Assembly: GCF_009931655.1 (NCBI RefSeq)
Contig: NZ_CP047984.1
Coordinates: 1,612,001-1,676,000, forward strand
Source: Pontibacter russatus
GTDB taxonomy: Bacteria; Bacteroidota; Bacteroidia; Cytophagales; Hymenobacteraceae
Reading direction: 5' to 3'
Length of the DNA: 64,000 bases
In this document: piece after piece, positions 27,590 through 36,684 of the stretch
Layout: each line of letters starts with the position of its first letter
Numbering within the stretch: the stretch's first letter is position 1
Notes under the pieces: model-generated
Told to the model about the DNA's origin: nothing
The model's input: only the letters and a program-made list of their open reading frames with translations
Databases searched by the model: none
Position numbers and translations under genes: made by a program

Positions 27590-28591
27590 TTACCAGAGGT
27601 TCTGCGGGCAAAGCACCTTCGCCTTGTTGAAAATGCGCATCCCGACCACCACCTCATGATTGCCTCCCCCCATGCCGTTGAAGGCAGGCACGCCCCTGTC
27701 GTAGGCGTAGCCGAGGTCAAAGATGTGGCTGATGGTGACACCGGCCAGTACGGCGTAATTCCCGTTCTGCCGGTAGGAGCCACCTACCCACAGCCTGTTG
27801 TCGTACACCGCGCGCAGGTTGAAGTCGACTGAGCCCGGCAAAGGCTGCAACCACATCAACATGATAGACGGTATCAGGCTCACTCTTTCGGTGATGTCGA
27901 ATTTGTAGGCGCCCGTCAGGAAATAGTGCTCGTACAGCAGGTTTCGGTCCTGTACGGCATTGTCGAAATTAGTGGCGTTGCCCAGAAGCTGCGTTGCCGA
28001 GCTCCCAATGTAAAAGCTGTTCCCATATAGCCAGAATCCGGCGGAGAGGTTTGGCTTCACCATGTTCCAGTCTGCCTTGGCGGCATCAGCAGGGTTGGAA
28101 AAGGTCAGCTCCTCCGAGCGCAGCTGCTGCTGGATCAAGCCTGCGCTGATTCCACCCGCCAGTTTTACGTCACGGGAGAGTTTCAGGTGATACGCGTAGG
28201 CCAGGCTCGCCTCTGTTCTGGCAAAGGCCCCCAGGCGGTCACGCACGGCCAGAATGCCCACGCCGTGGTGCGGCCTGAACTGCTGGCTGATCCGCCCGTT
28301 CTGGTTTCTGCCGCCAAACGAGGGGGTCGATTTGCCCGTCCGGTAACGCCCTCCCCTGGATGTGAAGCCGATGGGGGCATGGGCGCTGATATAAATTGTT
28401 GATGGCTCGCCCTCTATGCCCGACATCTGGGACCTGTTGCCGATCTTCACATCCGCGTACTGCTCGATGCCGGCAATAGCCGGGTTGAGCAGGTAGTTGT
28501 TGATGGAGTACTGGCTGTATTGAGGCTTCTGTTGTCCGTACACCAGCAAAGGGATACAAAGAAAAATAAGGAGCGGTAAAAGTTGTTTCAT
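27590..28591 (-). CDS. PorP/SprF family outer-membrane protein
   Basis: A 333-residue paralogue of 24420-25412. It starts with a signal peptide (L-L-P-L-L-I-F-L-C-I-P-L-L-V-Y-G-Q) followed by P-Q-Y-S-Q-Y-S-I-N-N-Y-L-L-N-P-A-I-A-G. The C-terminal half has alternating beta strands ending in a conserved G-Y-A-Y-D-R-G-V and G-M-R-I-F-N-K. It is 23 bases downstream of its probable cargo gene (28615-30699). The repeated pair organisation matches known sprF/cargo modules. Confidence 0.9.
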   Translation of the reverse strand: MKQLLPLLIFLCIPLLVYGQQKPQYSQYSINNYLLNPAIAGIEQYADVKIGNRSQMSGIEGEPSTIYISAHAPIGFTSRGGRYRTGKSTPSFGGRNQNGRISQQFRPHHGVGILAVRDRLGAFARTEASLAYAYHLKLSRDVKLAGGISAGLIQQQLRSEELTFSNPADAAKADWNMVKPNLSAGFWLYGNSFYIGSSATQLLGNATNFDNAVQDRNLLYEHYFLTGAYKFDITERVSLIPSIMLMWLQPLPGSVDFNLRAVYDNRLWVGGSYRQNGNYAVLAGVTISHIFDLGYAYDRGVPAFNGMGGGNHEVVVGMRIFNKAKVLCPQNLW

Positions 28592-28614
28592 GGGCGTTTC
28601 CTTGAGTAGGGTAG

Positions 28615-30699
28615 TTAATTCACAATGTTGAGATAGCCGGTAAACCTGCTCTTGCCGGGGATACTGATAACATAGAAATAAGTGCCGACAGGCAACGCGG
28701 CTCCCCTGTACGTCCCGTTCCAGTCACTCTGGTAATTGGCCCGCTCAAAGATCAGGTTTCCCCACCGGTTGTATACCTCCACCGCCACCCCCGGAAAGTA
28801 CTCGATGTTTTCTATCTCCCAGTTGTCGTTCACACCGTCCCCGTTCGGTGAGAAGGCATTGGGAATCACGAGCAGCTGGCGCACTGTTACCACCACACTG
28901 GTCGTATCCTCGCAGCCTTCCCTGTTCTTCACCGTTAGCGTGTAGCGCGTGGTTTGCTCCGGCGTGGCAACAGGGCTTGCGGCAAGGGGATCATCGAGCC
29001 CTGCAGCCGGGCTCCATATATAACTTTCTCCTCCGCTCCCGTTCAGGCGCACGCTCTCGCCCGAATCGATGTCCTGGTCCGGCAAGCTGGCCACTGCCTC
29101 GGGCACAGGGTACACCAAGGCCTGCACTGGTGTCCGTTCTCCCTCGCACCCGTTCTTCACCAGCGCCACATAGTAGGTGCGGGAGTCTTGGAGGGCAGGA
29201 GTCGTGAAAGTGCCATCTGTGGAACCGGCAAGCGGCGTTGGGGCTGTTTCGCTCTCGTACCAGCGGTATTCGCCGGCGGCCCCTCCCGTGGCTGTGAGCG
29301 TTACGCTGCCGGGGCCGCAGGAGCTTCCGTCCTGCGCTGCGGGAGCCGCCGGGGCGGGCCACACACGCACTGTCACTTTGTTGGAGGAGAGGCTTGTTCC
29401 GCACTCGTTCTGCACCCGCAGGCTGTACTCGCCGCTTTCGGTGGCCTGCAGGGTGTTGGAACCGCCGGAAAGCTCCTGCCCGTCGCGCAGCCAGGTATAT
29501 GTCACATTTTGGATGGCCGCCGTATGCAGCATCACGGCGCCCCCCTCACACACCTCCAGCCTGCCGTCTGCCTCTATCTCCGGCGCAGCAGGCTTTGTGT
29601 TGATAGTAGCCTTTACGGGCACCCGCTTGCTTTCGCACTGTCCGTTGGTGATGGCTACGTAATAGGTGGCGGAGGCGGAGAGTTCAGGCGTGGTGAAGGA
29701 AGCTGCGTCGGCACCGGCGATGGCCGCTCCGCCGCTGGCTGCCTGATACCACCTGTACATGCCCGGGCTGCCGCCTGAGGCGGTCAGCGTTACCGCCGCT
29801 TTCGCACAGGCTGCCGCACCTTGTACGGTAGGTTGCGTAGGCAAAGCGAGCACTTTTACCTGCTGCCCCTTGCTGCTGCGGAAGGTGCCGCACTGGTTGG
29901 TTATCTCCGCTGTATATATACCGGGCTCTTCGGCCACAAAAAAGTGTTTGTTGCCGCTTACCAGGGTCCCGTCTCTATGCCACGCATATGTTGTCTCCTT
30001 GTATTCCGGCACGGACAGCCGCACGCTCCCGCCCCTGCAAAACACGGTGGAGCCGGTGGCCACGACCTCGAACGCGGGCATGGGCTCCTGGATTTTAAGC
30101 TCCACCCTGTTGGTGCTCCGGACGGCTCCGCAGAAGTTGGACAGCTCCACGGTATACACGCCAGCTTCCCGTGCCACGTATTCGTTCGACCCGTCATACA
30201 CCAGCACGCCATCCCGCTTCCACACGTAGGCGGCACCCTCCTGCGCCGGCACCGACATCTGCACACTTCCCTTCTGGCATACCAGCAGCGTGCCGGAATA
30301 CACTATCGTAGGGGCCGCCAGCCTTCCGGCCACCGTCACTGTCACATCATCCGCTTTCCCGATGCAGCCGCTGGCGTCTGTCACCTCCACGCCGTACACC
30401 CCCGATCTGGTCACGGTGATGGCCTGCGCAGTAGACCCGTTGCTCCACTTATAGCTTTTGCCGGGGCTTGCCGTCAGCAGCACGCTGCCTCCCGCACACA
30501 AGGTTATCGGCCCGTTAGCGGTTATGGTTGGCTTCACTGGTGAGACGCAGGCGCCGCTTTGAGGGATTTGCACTGGCACAGATCCTTTGCTGTGCCGATT
30601 GGCAGACACACCGGAATTGAATAGCACTACAAAAGCAAGAACAAGGGTAATAGTCAGAAACCCACGGAGGCTTCTTGTGCCGAAGGAAGAGCTATACAT
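28615..30699 (-). CDS. Ig-like repeat protein with T9SS type B sorting domain
   Basis: A 694-residue secreted protein. An N-terminal hydrophobic signal (T-I-T-L-V-L-A-F-V-V-L-F) is followed by five to seven Ig/PKD-like CHU_C modules of about 80 residues (each with V-x-L-T-A-S or V-R-L-S-V-P, Y-x-W and Y-T-V-E-L patterns) and a C-terminal gliding-associated domain with V-I-P-N-A-F-S-P-N-G-D-G-V-N and Y-N-R-W-G. It lacks the lectin domain of its paralogue at 25421-27433, so the two pairs probably display different surface adhesins or fibres. An AT-rich region lies upstream, consistent with a promoter. Confidence 0.88.
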   Translation of the reverse strand: MYSSSFGTRSLRGFLTITLVLAFVVLFNSGVSANRHSKGSVPVQIPQSGACVSPVKPTITANGPITLCAGGSVLLTASPGKSYKWSNGSTAQAITVTRSGVYGVEVTDASGCIGKADDVTVTVAGRLAAPTIVYSGTLLVCQKGSVQMSVPAQEGAAYVWKRDGVLVYDGSNEYVAREAGVYTVELSNFCGAVRSTNRVELKIQEPMPAFEVVATGSTVFCRGGSVRLSVPEYKETTYAWHRDGTLVSGNKHFFVAEEPGIYTAEITNQCGTFRSSKGQQVKVLALPTQPTVQGAAACAKAAVTLTASGGSPGMYRWYQAASGGAAIAGADAASFTTPELSASATYYVAITNGQCESKRVPVKATINTKPAAPEIEADGRLEVCEGGAVMLHTAAIQNVTYTWLRDGQELSGGSNTLQATESGEYSLRVQNECGTSLSSNKVTVRVWPAPAAPAAQDGSSCGPGSVTLTATGGAAGEYRWYESETAPTPLAGSTDGTFTTPALQDSRTYYVALVKNGCEGERTPVQALVYPVPEAVASLPDQDIDSGESVRLNGSGGESYIWSPAAGLDDPLAASPVATPEQTTRYTLTVKNREGCEDTTSVVVTVRQLLVIPNAFSPNGDGVNDNWEIENIEYFPGVAVEVYNRWGNLIFERANYQSDWNGTYRGAALPVGTYFYVISIPGKSRFTGYLNIVN

Positions 30700-30889
30700 A
30701 AAAAATATGGAATGCTTAATATTATACTTATTACTAATTTTAATAAATAAAGTTATAGATTTTTAGTTCCACAACTTATCATATAAATATTATTTTGCTC
30801 TTTCTTTATACTTATGTCCCCCGCCTAACTTTAGGGACAGCCTTGGCGATGGCTGGAAATTGTAGAGAGTTCTATTATGGGCAGGACAC

Positions 30890-30924
30890 AAAAAGGGCTG
30901 CAAAGTGAATTTGCAGCCCTTTTT
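30890..30924. terminator. Bidirectional terminator after recR
   Basis: AAAAAGGGCTGCAAA and TTGCAGCCCTTTTT form a 14-bp stem with a 6-nt loop, 26 bases beyond the recR stop, separating it from the downstream adhesin gene. Confidence 0.85.
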
Positions 30925-30950
30925 GTGAAGCGTATGTTTTTGTATGATGC

Positions 30951-31559
30951 TTATACTTTGCCGTAGGCCGTGCGCTCCACGATGCTGCGGCCGAGGGTAA
31001 TCTCGTCGGTGTACTCCAGCTCGCCGCCCACGGGCACACCGCGGGCGATGGTGGTGATGCGCAGGTTCTGGTCGCGGAGTTTGCGGGTGAGGTAAAAGGC
31101 CGTGGTGTCGCCTTCCATGGTGGGGCTGATGGCCAGCAAAAGCTCCTTCACCTCCGACCGCGGCAGGCGCTCCAGCAGCGACTCGATCTGCAGGTCAGAC
31201 GGGCCGACGCCCTCCAATGGGGATATGACGCCGCCCAGCACGTGGTACAGGCCCTTGTACTGCGAAGTGTTCTCAATCGCGATCACATCCCGGATGTCGC
31301 TCACCACGCACAGCACGCTTTTGTCGCGCAGCGGGTTGGCGCAGATGCTGCAGATTTCGGTGTCCGAGATGTTGTGGCACTGTTTGCAGTGCTTCACGTC
31401 GGTGCGCATCTTCACCAGCGACTCGGCCAGCGAGAAAGTGTCTTCCGACTCCTCTTTCAGCAGGTGCAGCGCCAGGCGCAGGGCTGTTTTCCTCCCGATG
31501 CCCGGAAGCTTGGCCAGCTCCTCGACGGCATTCTCAATCAACTTCGACGGAAAATCCAT
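30951..31559 (-). CDS. recR: Recombination mediator protein RecR
   Basis: A 202-residue RecR, which loads RecA at single-strand gaps together with RecO/RecF. Visible parts are the helix-hairpin-helix [12 protein letters not shown] (about 15-26), the zinc finger C-K-Q-C...C-S-I-C (about 57-73) and the Toprim motif starting C-V-V-S-D-I-R-D, with E in I-S-P-T-M-E-G-D. Length is typical. The clpS gene lies 12 bases upstream on the same strand. Confidence 0.96.
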   Translation of the reverse strand: MDFPSKLIENAVEELAKLPGIGRKTALRLALHLLKEESEDTFSLAESLVKMRTDVKHCKQCHNISDTEICSICANPLRDKSVLCVVSDIRDVIAIENTSQYKGLYHVLGGVISPLEGVGPSDLQIESLLERLPRSEVKELLLAISPTMEGDTTAFYLTRKLRDQNLRITTIARGVPVGGELEYTDEITLGRSIVERTAYGKV

Positions 31560-31571
31560 TCAGTGTCCCCT

Positions 31572-31859
31572 CTACTCTATGTCCGCCGACAGGTCTTTGT
31601 CGTGCAGGGCGGTACACATGCCCACCAGCTCCTCGTAAGAACCCACCTTCACGGTACACTTGCCTTTGTAATGGATCAGCATGGTACACTGCTCCGCCTG
31701 CTCGGCCGTATGGCGGCACACTTTGATGAGCGTCTCGATGACATGGTCGAACGTGTTCACTTCGTCGTTGTACACCACCAGGTTGCGGAGGTCCGTGCTC
31801 TCTTCCAGCAACTCTACCTCAACCTGTTCTTCATGTAAAATATCAGTATCCCAGTTCAT
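31572..31859 (-). CDS. clpS: ATP-dependent Clp protease adaptor ClpS
   Basis: About 95 residues, started at M-N-W-D-T-D (31859) rather than at an earlier ATG whose extra residues look non-conserved. The core N-D-E-V-N-T-F-D-H-V-I and the following helix with H-Y-K-G-K match ClpS, which hands N-degron proteins to the ClpA/ClpC unfoldase. The D-E-V here corresponds to the N-D-x-x-x-T substrate-binding motif. It lies immediately upstream of recR. Confidence 0.93.
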   Translation of the reverse strand: MNWDTDILHEEQVEVELLEESTDLRNLVVYNDEVNTFDHVIETLIKVCRHTAEQAEQCTMLIHYKGKCTVKVGSYEELVGMCTALHDKDLSADIE

Positions 31860-32052
31860 GATGCAAAAATACAAACTATTAAGCACTTAACGAAGCCGAA
31901 GGCATCAGACATCCCCTTTTCTTTCGTCTGCGGCCTTGTTGATGGCGCGTTTGTTTTAACAATTCCGCAGCCTTTTTCATTCCGGCTGGCTGCAGGTTTT
32001 GCCATATTATCCGCTATACAGGCTGGCAGGCGCAATCCGCTGAAACAGGCTT

Positions 32053-32060
32053 TATTTTTG
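32053..32060 (+). promoter_or_regulatory. Putative -7 box of the S9 peptidase gene
   Basis: TATTTTTG fits TAnnTTTG, 70 bases upstream of the start. The -33 TTTG is not seen at the usual distance. Confidence 0.35.
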
Positions 32061-32130
32061 CTATACCGGGCAATAACAGCGAACTTGCATTGTTGCTCTG
32101 ATCATCACATTCATACATACACTTCTATTC

Positions 32131-34293
32131 ATGACGCTACTTCACCCCTTCCGGAAACTGGCTTTTTTGATAGTGCTGCTGGCCGCCTCGCTGCAGGCGC
32201 AGGCGCAGGGCAAACTGCTGACGATGCAGGACGCCATCCTCAACAGCAACCTGCAGCCCGAGAACCTGAAGCAGCTGAGCTGGGTGGCAGGCACCGACGA
32301 CTTTGTATATATAGACCAACAGGACAGCGCCGCTGTGCTGATGCGCGGCAGCGCCACCTCCACCAAACGCATCCAGGCACTGACACTTGGCAAGCTGAGC
32401 AAGGCATTGGAGGCTGCCGGAGCGCAGCAGCTCAGCAGCTTCCCGGCGCTGCACTGGGCCGACGGGAACACGCTGGCAATGGAAGTGCAGCACAAACTAT
32501 ATAAGTACAACCTGAACGCTGACAAGGCAGAAGTCATCACCACTTTCTCAGAGGAGGCGGATTATACCGAGCTGGACCCGTCCCTGCAGCGCGTGGCCTA
32601 CACCAAAGGCAACAATTTATATATATCCGCGCCGGGCGCACCGGATGTAGCTTTGACCGATGAGGCCAACGTGGCGATTGTATATGGGCAGGCGGCGCAC
32701 CGCTCGGAGTTCGGTATCACGAAGGGCACGTTCTGGTCGCCGGACGGCAGGCAGCTGGCTTTTTACCGCATGGACCAGACCATGGTGACGGACTACCCCC
32801 TCGTAGACATCGCCCCGCTTCCGGCAGTTCCCAGCAACATCAAGTACCCGATGGCGGGCGGCAAGAGCCACCACGTGACGGTGGGCGTATATAACACGGC
32901 CACTAAGAAAACCACTTACCTAAAAACAGGCGAGCCCGCAGAGCAGTACCTGACCAACGTAACCTGGAGCCCCGACGGCAAGTCGGTCTATTTAGCCGTG
33001 CTGAACCGCGACCAGAACCATATGCAGCTGAACCAGTACGATGCGGCCACGGGCAACTTCGTCAGAACCCTTTTTGAGGAGAAGCACGAGAAATACGTGG
33101 AGCCCGAGCACGGCCTGTACTTCCTGCCCGGTAACCCGAAGCGCTTTGTGTGGGTGAGCGAGCGCAGCGGCTTCGACCACCTGTACCTCTACGACACCAG
33201 CGGCAAGCAAATCCGGCAGCTCACCAGCGGCGACTGGATGGTGACCGAAATCCTTGGCTTCAACAAAAAAGGAACTGAACTCTATTATACCTCCACCGCC
33301 GAAAGCCCATTGGAACGCCATATATACCGTGTAAACCTGGACAACGGCAAAATGAAGAAACTCTCTGACGGCAGCGGCACGCACCACGCACAGCTGAGCC
33401 CGGGTGGCAACTACCTCATCGACAACTACAGCAGCCGTGAGGTGCCGCGCATCATCCGGGTGCTCAACACGAAGGGCAAGCTGGCGCAGTCGCTACTGGC
33501 GGCCAGGAACCCGGTAGCGGAATATGCGCTTGGCGAGACAACCGTTTTCACGATTAAGGCGGAAGACGGCACCGATTTATATGCCCGTATGATAGCGCCG
33601 CCCAATATGGACAAAAGCAAAAAGTACCCGGTGGTGGTATATGTATATGGCGGGCCGCACGTGCAGCTGGTCACTGACAGCTGGCTGGCGGGTGCCAATC
33701 TCTGGATGCACCTGATGGCGCAGAAAGGCTATATCGTCTTCACCGTGGATCCGCGCGGCTCTGCTGGTCGGGGACTGGCCTTTGAGCAGGAAACCTTCCG
33801 TCAGCTGGGCACTGCCGAACTGGCCGACCAACTGAAGGGCGTAGACTACCTGAAGTCACTGCCTTATGTGGATGCGGAGCGCCTGGGCGTGCATGGCTGG
33901 AGCTTCGGCGGCTTTATGACCACCTCGCTGATGCTGCGCGCTCCCGGCGTGTTCAAGGTGGGCGTGGCCGGGGGCCCGGTCATCGACTGGAAATATTACG
34001 AGGTGATGTACACCGAGCGCTACATGGACACGCCGGAGCAGAACCCCGAAGGATATAAAGAAGCCAACCTGCTGAATTACGTGGAGGACCTGAAGGGGAA
34101 GCTACTGCTGATACACGGCACCGTGGATGACGTGGTGGTGTGGCAGCACAGCCTCGCGTTTATCAAAAAGGCGGTGGACGAGGGCATACAGCTGGATTAC
34201 TTCGTGTACCCGGGCCACCCGCACAACGTGCGCGGCAAAGACCGCGTGCACCTTATGACCAAAGTGACGCAGTATTTTGAGGACAACCTGTAG
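32131..34293 (+). CDS. S9 family peptidase, dipeptidyl peptidase IV type
   Basis: A 720-residue secreted serine peptidase. A signal peptide (L-I-V-L-L-A-A-S-L-Q-A-Q-A) is followed by a DPP-IV-like beta-propeller (about 60-470, with repeated S-P-D-G motifs) and an alpha/beta hydrolase domain. The triad is readable as Ser in H-G-W-S-F-G-G (near 591), Asp in H-G-T-V-D-D (near 662) and His in Y-P-G-H-P-H (near 697). Such periplasmic enzymes release X-Pro or similar dipeptides from peptide N termini. The gene is monocistronic or joined to the next one 24 bases on. Confidence 0.94.
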   Translation: MTLLHPFRKLAFLIVLLAASLQAQAQGKLLTMQDAILNSNLQPENLKQLSWVAGTDDFVYIDQQDSAAVLMRGSATSTKRIQALTLGKLSKALEAAGAQQLSSFPALHWADGNTLAMEVQHKLYKYNLNADKAEVITTFSEEADYTELDPSLQRVAYTKGNNLYISAPGAPDVALTDEANVAIVYGQAAHRSEFGITKGTFWSPDGRQLAFYRMDQTMVTDYPLVDIAPLPAVPSNIKYPMAGGKSHHVTVGVYNTATKKTTYLKTGEPAEQYLTNVTWSPDGKSVYLAVLNRDQNHMQLNQYDAATGNFVRTLFEEKHEKYVEPEHGLYFLPGNPKRFVWVSERSGFDHLYLYDTSGKQIRQLTSGDWMVTEILGFNKKGTELYYTSTAESPLERHIYRVNLDNGKMKKLSDGSGTHHAQLSPGGNYLIDNYSSREVPRIIRVLNTKGKLAQSLLAARNPVAEYALGETTVFTIKAEDGTDLYARMIAPPNMDKSKKYPVVVYVYGGPHVQLVTDSWLAGANLWMHLMAQKGYIVFTVDPRGSAGRGLAFEQETFRQLGTAELADQLKGVDYLKSLPYVDAERLGVHGWSFGGFMTTSLMLRAPGVFKVGVAGGPVIDWKYYEVMYTERYMDTPEQNPEGYKEANLLNYVEDLKGKLLLIHGTVDDVVVWQHSLAFIKKAVDEGIQLDYFVYPGHPHNVRGKDRVHLMTKVTQYFEDNL

Positions 34294-34317
34294 GAAGCAA
34301 AATTTTAGGAACACGCT

Positions 34318-34860
34318 ATGCCCGCCATCTCCCAGGCTTTTCGACAGGCCGTAAAACAGCTGAGCGACAAAGAGAAAGAAGCCATTATCCTGAAAGCGGT
34401 ACGCCGCGATGCCGAGCTTTACGACCTGCTTCTGTTCGAGTTAGGGGAGCTGACGCTGGAGGAGGTATATGAGCAGGCCTCGGACAAGATACACGAGCTG
34501 CTGCTAAACGCCAGCGGCCGCAGCCTGGCCAAGGCGCTTGCCAAAGCCCTGCGCAAGGCGCTGAAGGAAGTAGCCCTCTTCAAGCGCATCACCAAAAGTG
34601 CAAAAGGGGAAATAGACCTGAACCTGTACACGCTGCGCCTTATCTTCGGCAACTTCACCGGCCAGTTCGACAGCTACTACAAAGGCTTTTACACCGCCAC
34701 CGCCCGGCTGCTGCTCCGCACCATGCAGCTCATCCGCAAAAACCTGCACGAGGACTATCACCTGGAATATAAAGCGGAATTGGACAGTTTCCTGCAGCAA
34801 ATCCACCACCGCGAAAAGCCCGTGCCCGTTGCGCTTCCGCACGCGTTTGAGGTGGAATAG
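34318..34860 (+). CDS. Conserved-looking hypothetical helical protein
   Basis: A 180-residue basic, helical protein with no signal peptide. Heptad-like leucine/lysine patterns (L-A-K-A-L-A-K-A-L-R-K-A-L) around residue 60-75 suggest coiled-coil packing. No family or catalytic motif recognised. It is 24 bases downstream of the S9 peptidase on the same strand, so could be co-transcribed. Real coding is supported by codon use and a complete frame up to a large palindromic terminator. Confidence 0.7.
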   Translation: MPAISQAFRQAVKQLSDKEKEAIILKAVRRDAELYDLLLFELGELTLEEVYEQASDKIHELLLNASGRSLAKALAKALRKALKEVALFKRITKSAKGEIDLNLYTLRLIFGNFTGQFDSYYKGFYTATARLLLRTMQLIRKNLHEDYHLEYKAELDSFLQQIHHREKPVPVALPHAFEVE

Positions 34861-34870
34861 GTGAATTCTG

Positions 34871-35015
34871 AATGAGTGATGGAGTGAATGAGCGAATCTT
34901 AATTTTGAATAATTGACTTCTGAATAACTGAATGGGGCCATATATGACCGAGGAGGCAACCGTTGCCTCCTCGGTCATATATGGCCCCATTCACTCATTC
35001 ACTCCATCACTCATT
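34871..35015. repeat. Long perfect palindrome between convergent genes
   Basis: Bases 34930-34960 and 34962-34992 are perfect 31-base inverted copies with a single-base centre (34961), holding CATATATG in each arm. An outer pair of 22-base arms (34871-34892 and 34994-35015) extends it with an asymmetric spacer. It sits 70 bases past one stop and 29 before the other and has no T-tract. Confidence 0.85.
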
Positions 35016-35020
35016 CAAAA

Positions 35021-35782
35021 TTAGATCCCGCTTACTTTCACGTCCTCCAGATTAATGACTGATACTTTTTCCAGCTTGCCGGCTTCAAAAGCCTGGTCGA
35101 ATTTTTCGAGCGGTAATTTCTCCTTGGAGGTGTAATTTATATAGTCCTGGAAGCGCACGCCACCGACCTCACGGGCGTTCACGGCCTCCCGGAAACGGGT
35201 GCCCTCCGAGCCGTCCTCTTCCTCGAAACTGTAGGCAAGGTAATCCATGGTATGGTCCCGCCGGTGGAACCAGTACACATAGACATCCTGATGGTCTTCT
35301 CCCCCACCCGTTGCCTCAAATGTTACCTTCACCTTGTGGTAAGGCTCGCCTTTTACGGTGGCCTCGCCTATATAGGCCTTCTGCACCGCAGGGTCGTTGA
35401 GGAAATAGGGCAGCTGGGCAAAGTAGATTACCGAGTTTACGGAGGCGCTGTACGCCTCCAGCTTTTCCTGCGGCAGTTCCACTACTGCGTCGTCCACGGT
35501 GCGCTCGAAGCCGCTGTTGCGGAGCACGTCGTGGATGCGCTGCCCGGTAGAGTCGGTGAAGGTGCGGCTGTAGACGTAGGCGCCGTTATCGCGGAGGGCG
35601 CGGTACTGCCTGTCGCGAAACCGGAACGTCACCACGCTCTGGTCCAGGTGCTGCCCGCCGTGGGCGGCAATGGCGGCATCCACAATGGCCTGCGCCTCCG
35701 ATTTCTCCTCCGGGGTGCAGCCAGCGGCCGCAAGCAGCAGAAACGCCAGCAGTATATAGAATTGTCTGGATGGGTTTGTCAT
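35021..35782 (-). CDS. Outer-membrane-type lipoprotein, DUF6503-like
   Basis: A lipoprotein of about 253 residues. The start at 35782 gives the signal L-L-A-F-L-L-L-A-A-A-G-C with lipidated Cys near residue 21. The mature part begins with an A-H-G-G motif, T-F-R-F-R-D-R-Q-Y and then beta-rich stretches. I associate this pattern with the uncharacterised DUF6503 group of Bacteroidota lipoproteins, with moderate confidence. Function is unknown; the fold may be LolA/LppX-like (inference). Not in an operon with either neighbour. Confidence 0.78.
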   Translation of the reverse strand: MTNPSRQFYILLAFLLLAAAGCTPEEKSEAQAIVDAAIAAHGGQHLDQSVVTFRFRDRQYRALRDNGAYVYSRTFTDSTGQRIHDVLRNSGFERTVDDAVVELPQEKLEAYSASVNSVIYFAQLPYFLNDPAVQKAYIGEATVKGEPYHKVKVTFEATGGGEDHQDVYVYWFHRRDHTMDYLAYSFEEEDGSEGTRFREAVNAREVGGVRFQDYINYTSKEKLPLEKFDQAFEAGKLEKVSVINLEDVKVSGI

Positions 35783-35847
35783 GAGCGGCAAAAATTTAAA
35801 ATTCAAAGGTAGGCATTACGCCCGAAAGCTGCACAGAGCCTCAAACG

Positions 35848-35882
35848 AAAACCGCCCCGCCACTTCGGAGAGCGCGGGGCGG
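35848..35882 (-). terminator. Terminator of yceI
   Basis: CCGCCCCGC pairs with GCGGGGCGG (9 bp, 13-nt loop), followed on the minus strand by TTTTCG, 23 bases after the yceI stop. Confidence 0.75.
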
Positions 35883-35904
35883 AAATCGAAAAAAAGAGGG
35901 TTGC

Positions 35905-36582
35905 TTATTTCTGGGCAGTCACGTCGAAAGAAACGGTAAACTCATCGTCGATCGCCTTGTCGCCCAGGTTGTCGAAGAAGCTGTTAGAGCCGTAGCGAAT
36001 GTCGTATTTTGCGCGGTCCACCACTACATCGGCCTGCGCTGTCACCACATCCTCAGCCACGTTGATGGTAGCCGGGAAGGTAACAGGGTTTGTCTTGTCT
36101 TTAATGGTCAGGTCGCCTTCCACGGTGTAGTTCGGCTGTCCGGCGGCGGCACCGTCAATCGGCGTCACGCTGGTGATCTCGAACGTGGCGGTCGGGTATT
36201 TCTCCACGCCGAAGAAGTCGTCTGACTTCAAGTGGCCCACCAGTTTGCCGTTGTCCTCTGCGCTGGTCAGGTCAGAATTCGTGAGGCTGTGCATATCTAT
36301 CACCAGGGTGCCGCCCGCCAGTTGGCCGCCGACTACGTCCAGTTCGCCGTTTTGCAGGGCGATGTTTCCGAAGTGCTCGCCGGTCACTTTCTTACCGTGC
36401 CAGCTTACCTCGCTCTTCTCCGCTACCACATTGTAGGCTTCAACCTCTCCGGAGGCTGGCGCTGCCTCGGCGGCAACTACGGTTTCAGTGGCTGCTGCCG
36501 TTGCTGTTTCGGTGGAGTTGCTGTTGCAGGCCGTGAATAAAAGTGCTGCGGCAAAGGAAGCATAAATGGCTGTCTTTTTCAT
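35905..36582 (-). CDS. YceI family lipoprotein
   Basis: A 225-residue protein. A lipobox (L-L-F-T-A-C) gives a lipid-anchored N terminus, followed by an Ala/Thr/Glu-rich linker and, from about residue 50, a YceI lipocalin-like domain with S-E-V-S-W-H-G-K-K, H-L-K-S-D-D-F-F and G-D-L-T-I-K-D. YceI proteins bind long isoprenoid or fatty-amide ligands; the physiological role is little known. Its promoter carries the same operator as the marR gene, so MarR-type repression is strongly suggested. Confidence 0.93.
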   Translation of the reverse strand: MKKTAIYASFAAALLFTACNSNSTETATAAATETVVAAEAAPASGEVEAYNVVAEKSEVSWHGKKVTGEHFGNIALQNGELDVVGGQLAGGTLVIDMHSLTNSDLTSAEDNGKLVGHLKSDDFFGVEKYPTATFEITSVTPIDGAAAGQPNYTVEGDLTIKDKTNPVTFPATINVAEDVVTAQADVVVDRAKYDIRYGSNSFFDNLGDKAIDDEFTVSFDVTAQK

Positions 36583-36649
36583 GATGGTGTTTTTAATTGT
36601 TTCTTAATTTGTGTTAGTGCCGTTTCGAAGCGTTTTTCTGTCTACGGCA

Positions 36650-36684
36650 CAAATATATGTATATACATTTAATGTACAAACATA
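36650..36684 (-). promoter_or_regulatory. yceI promoter containing MarR-type operator
   Basis: On the minus strand TTTG (36677-36680) and TATATTTG (36650-36657) are exactly 19 bases apart. The 19-base spacer holds the inverted repeat TACATT-A-AATGTA and an ATGTATATACAT palindrome. The same 34-base block occurs upstream of marR with one changed base. The leader is about 60 nt. Confidence 0.8.
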
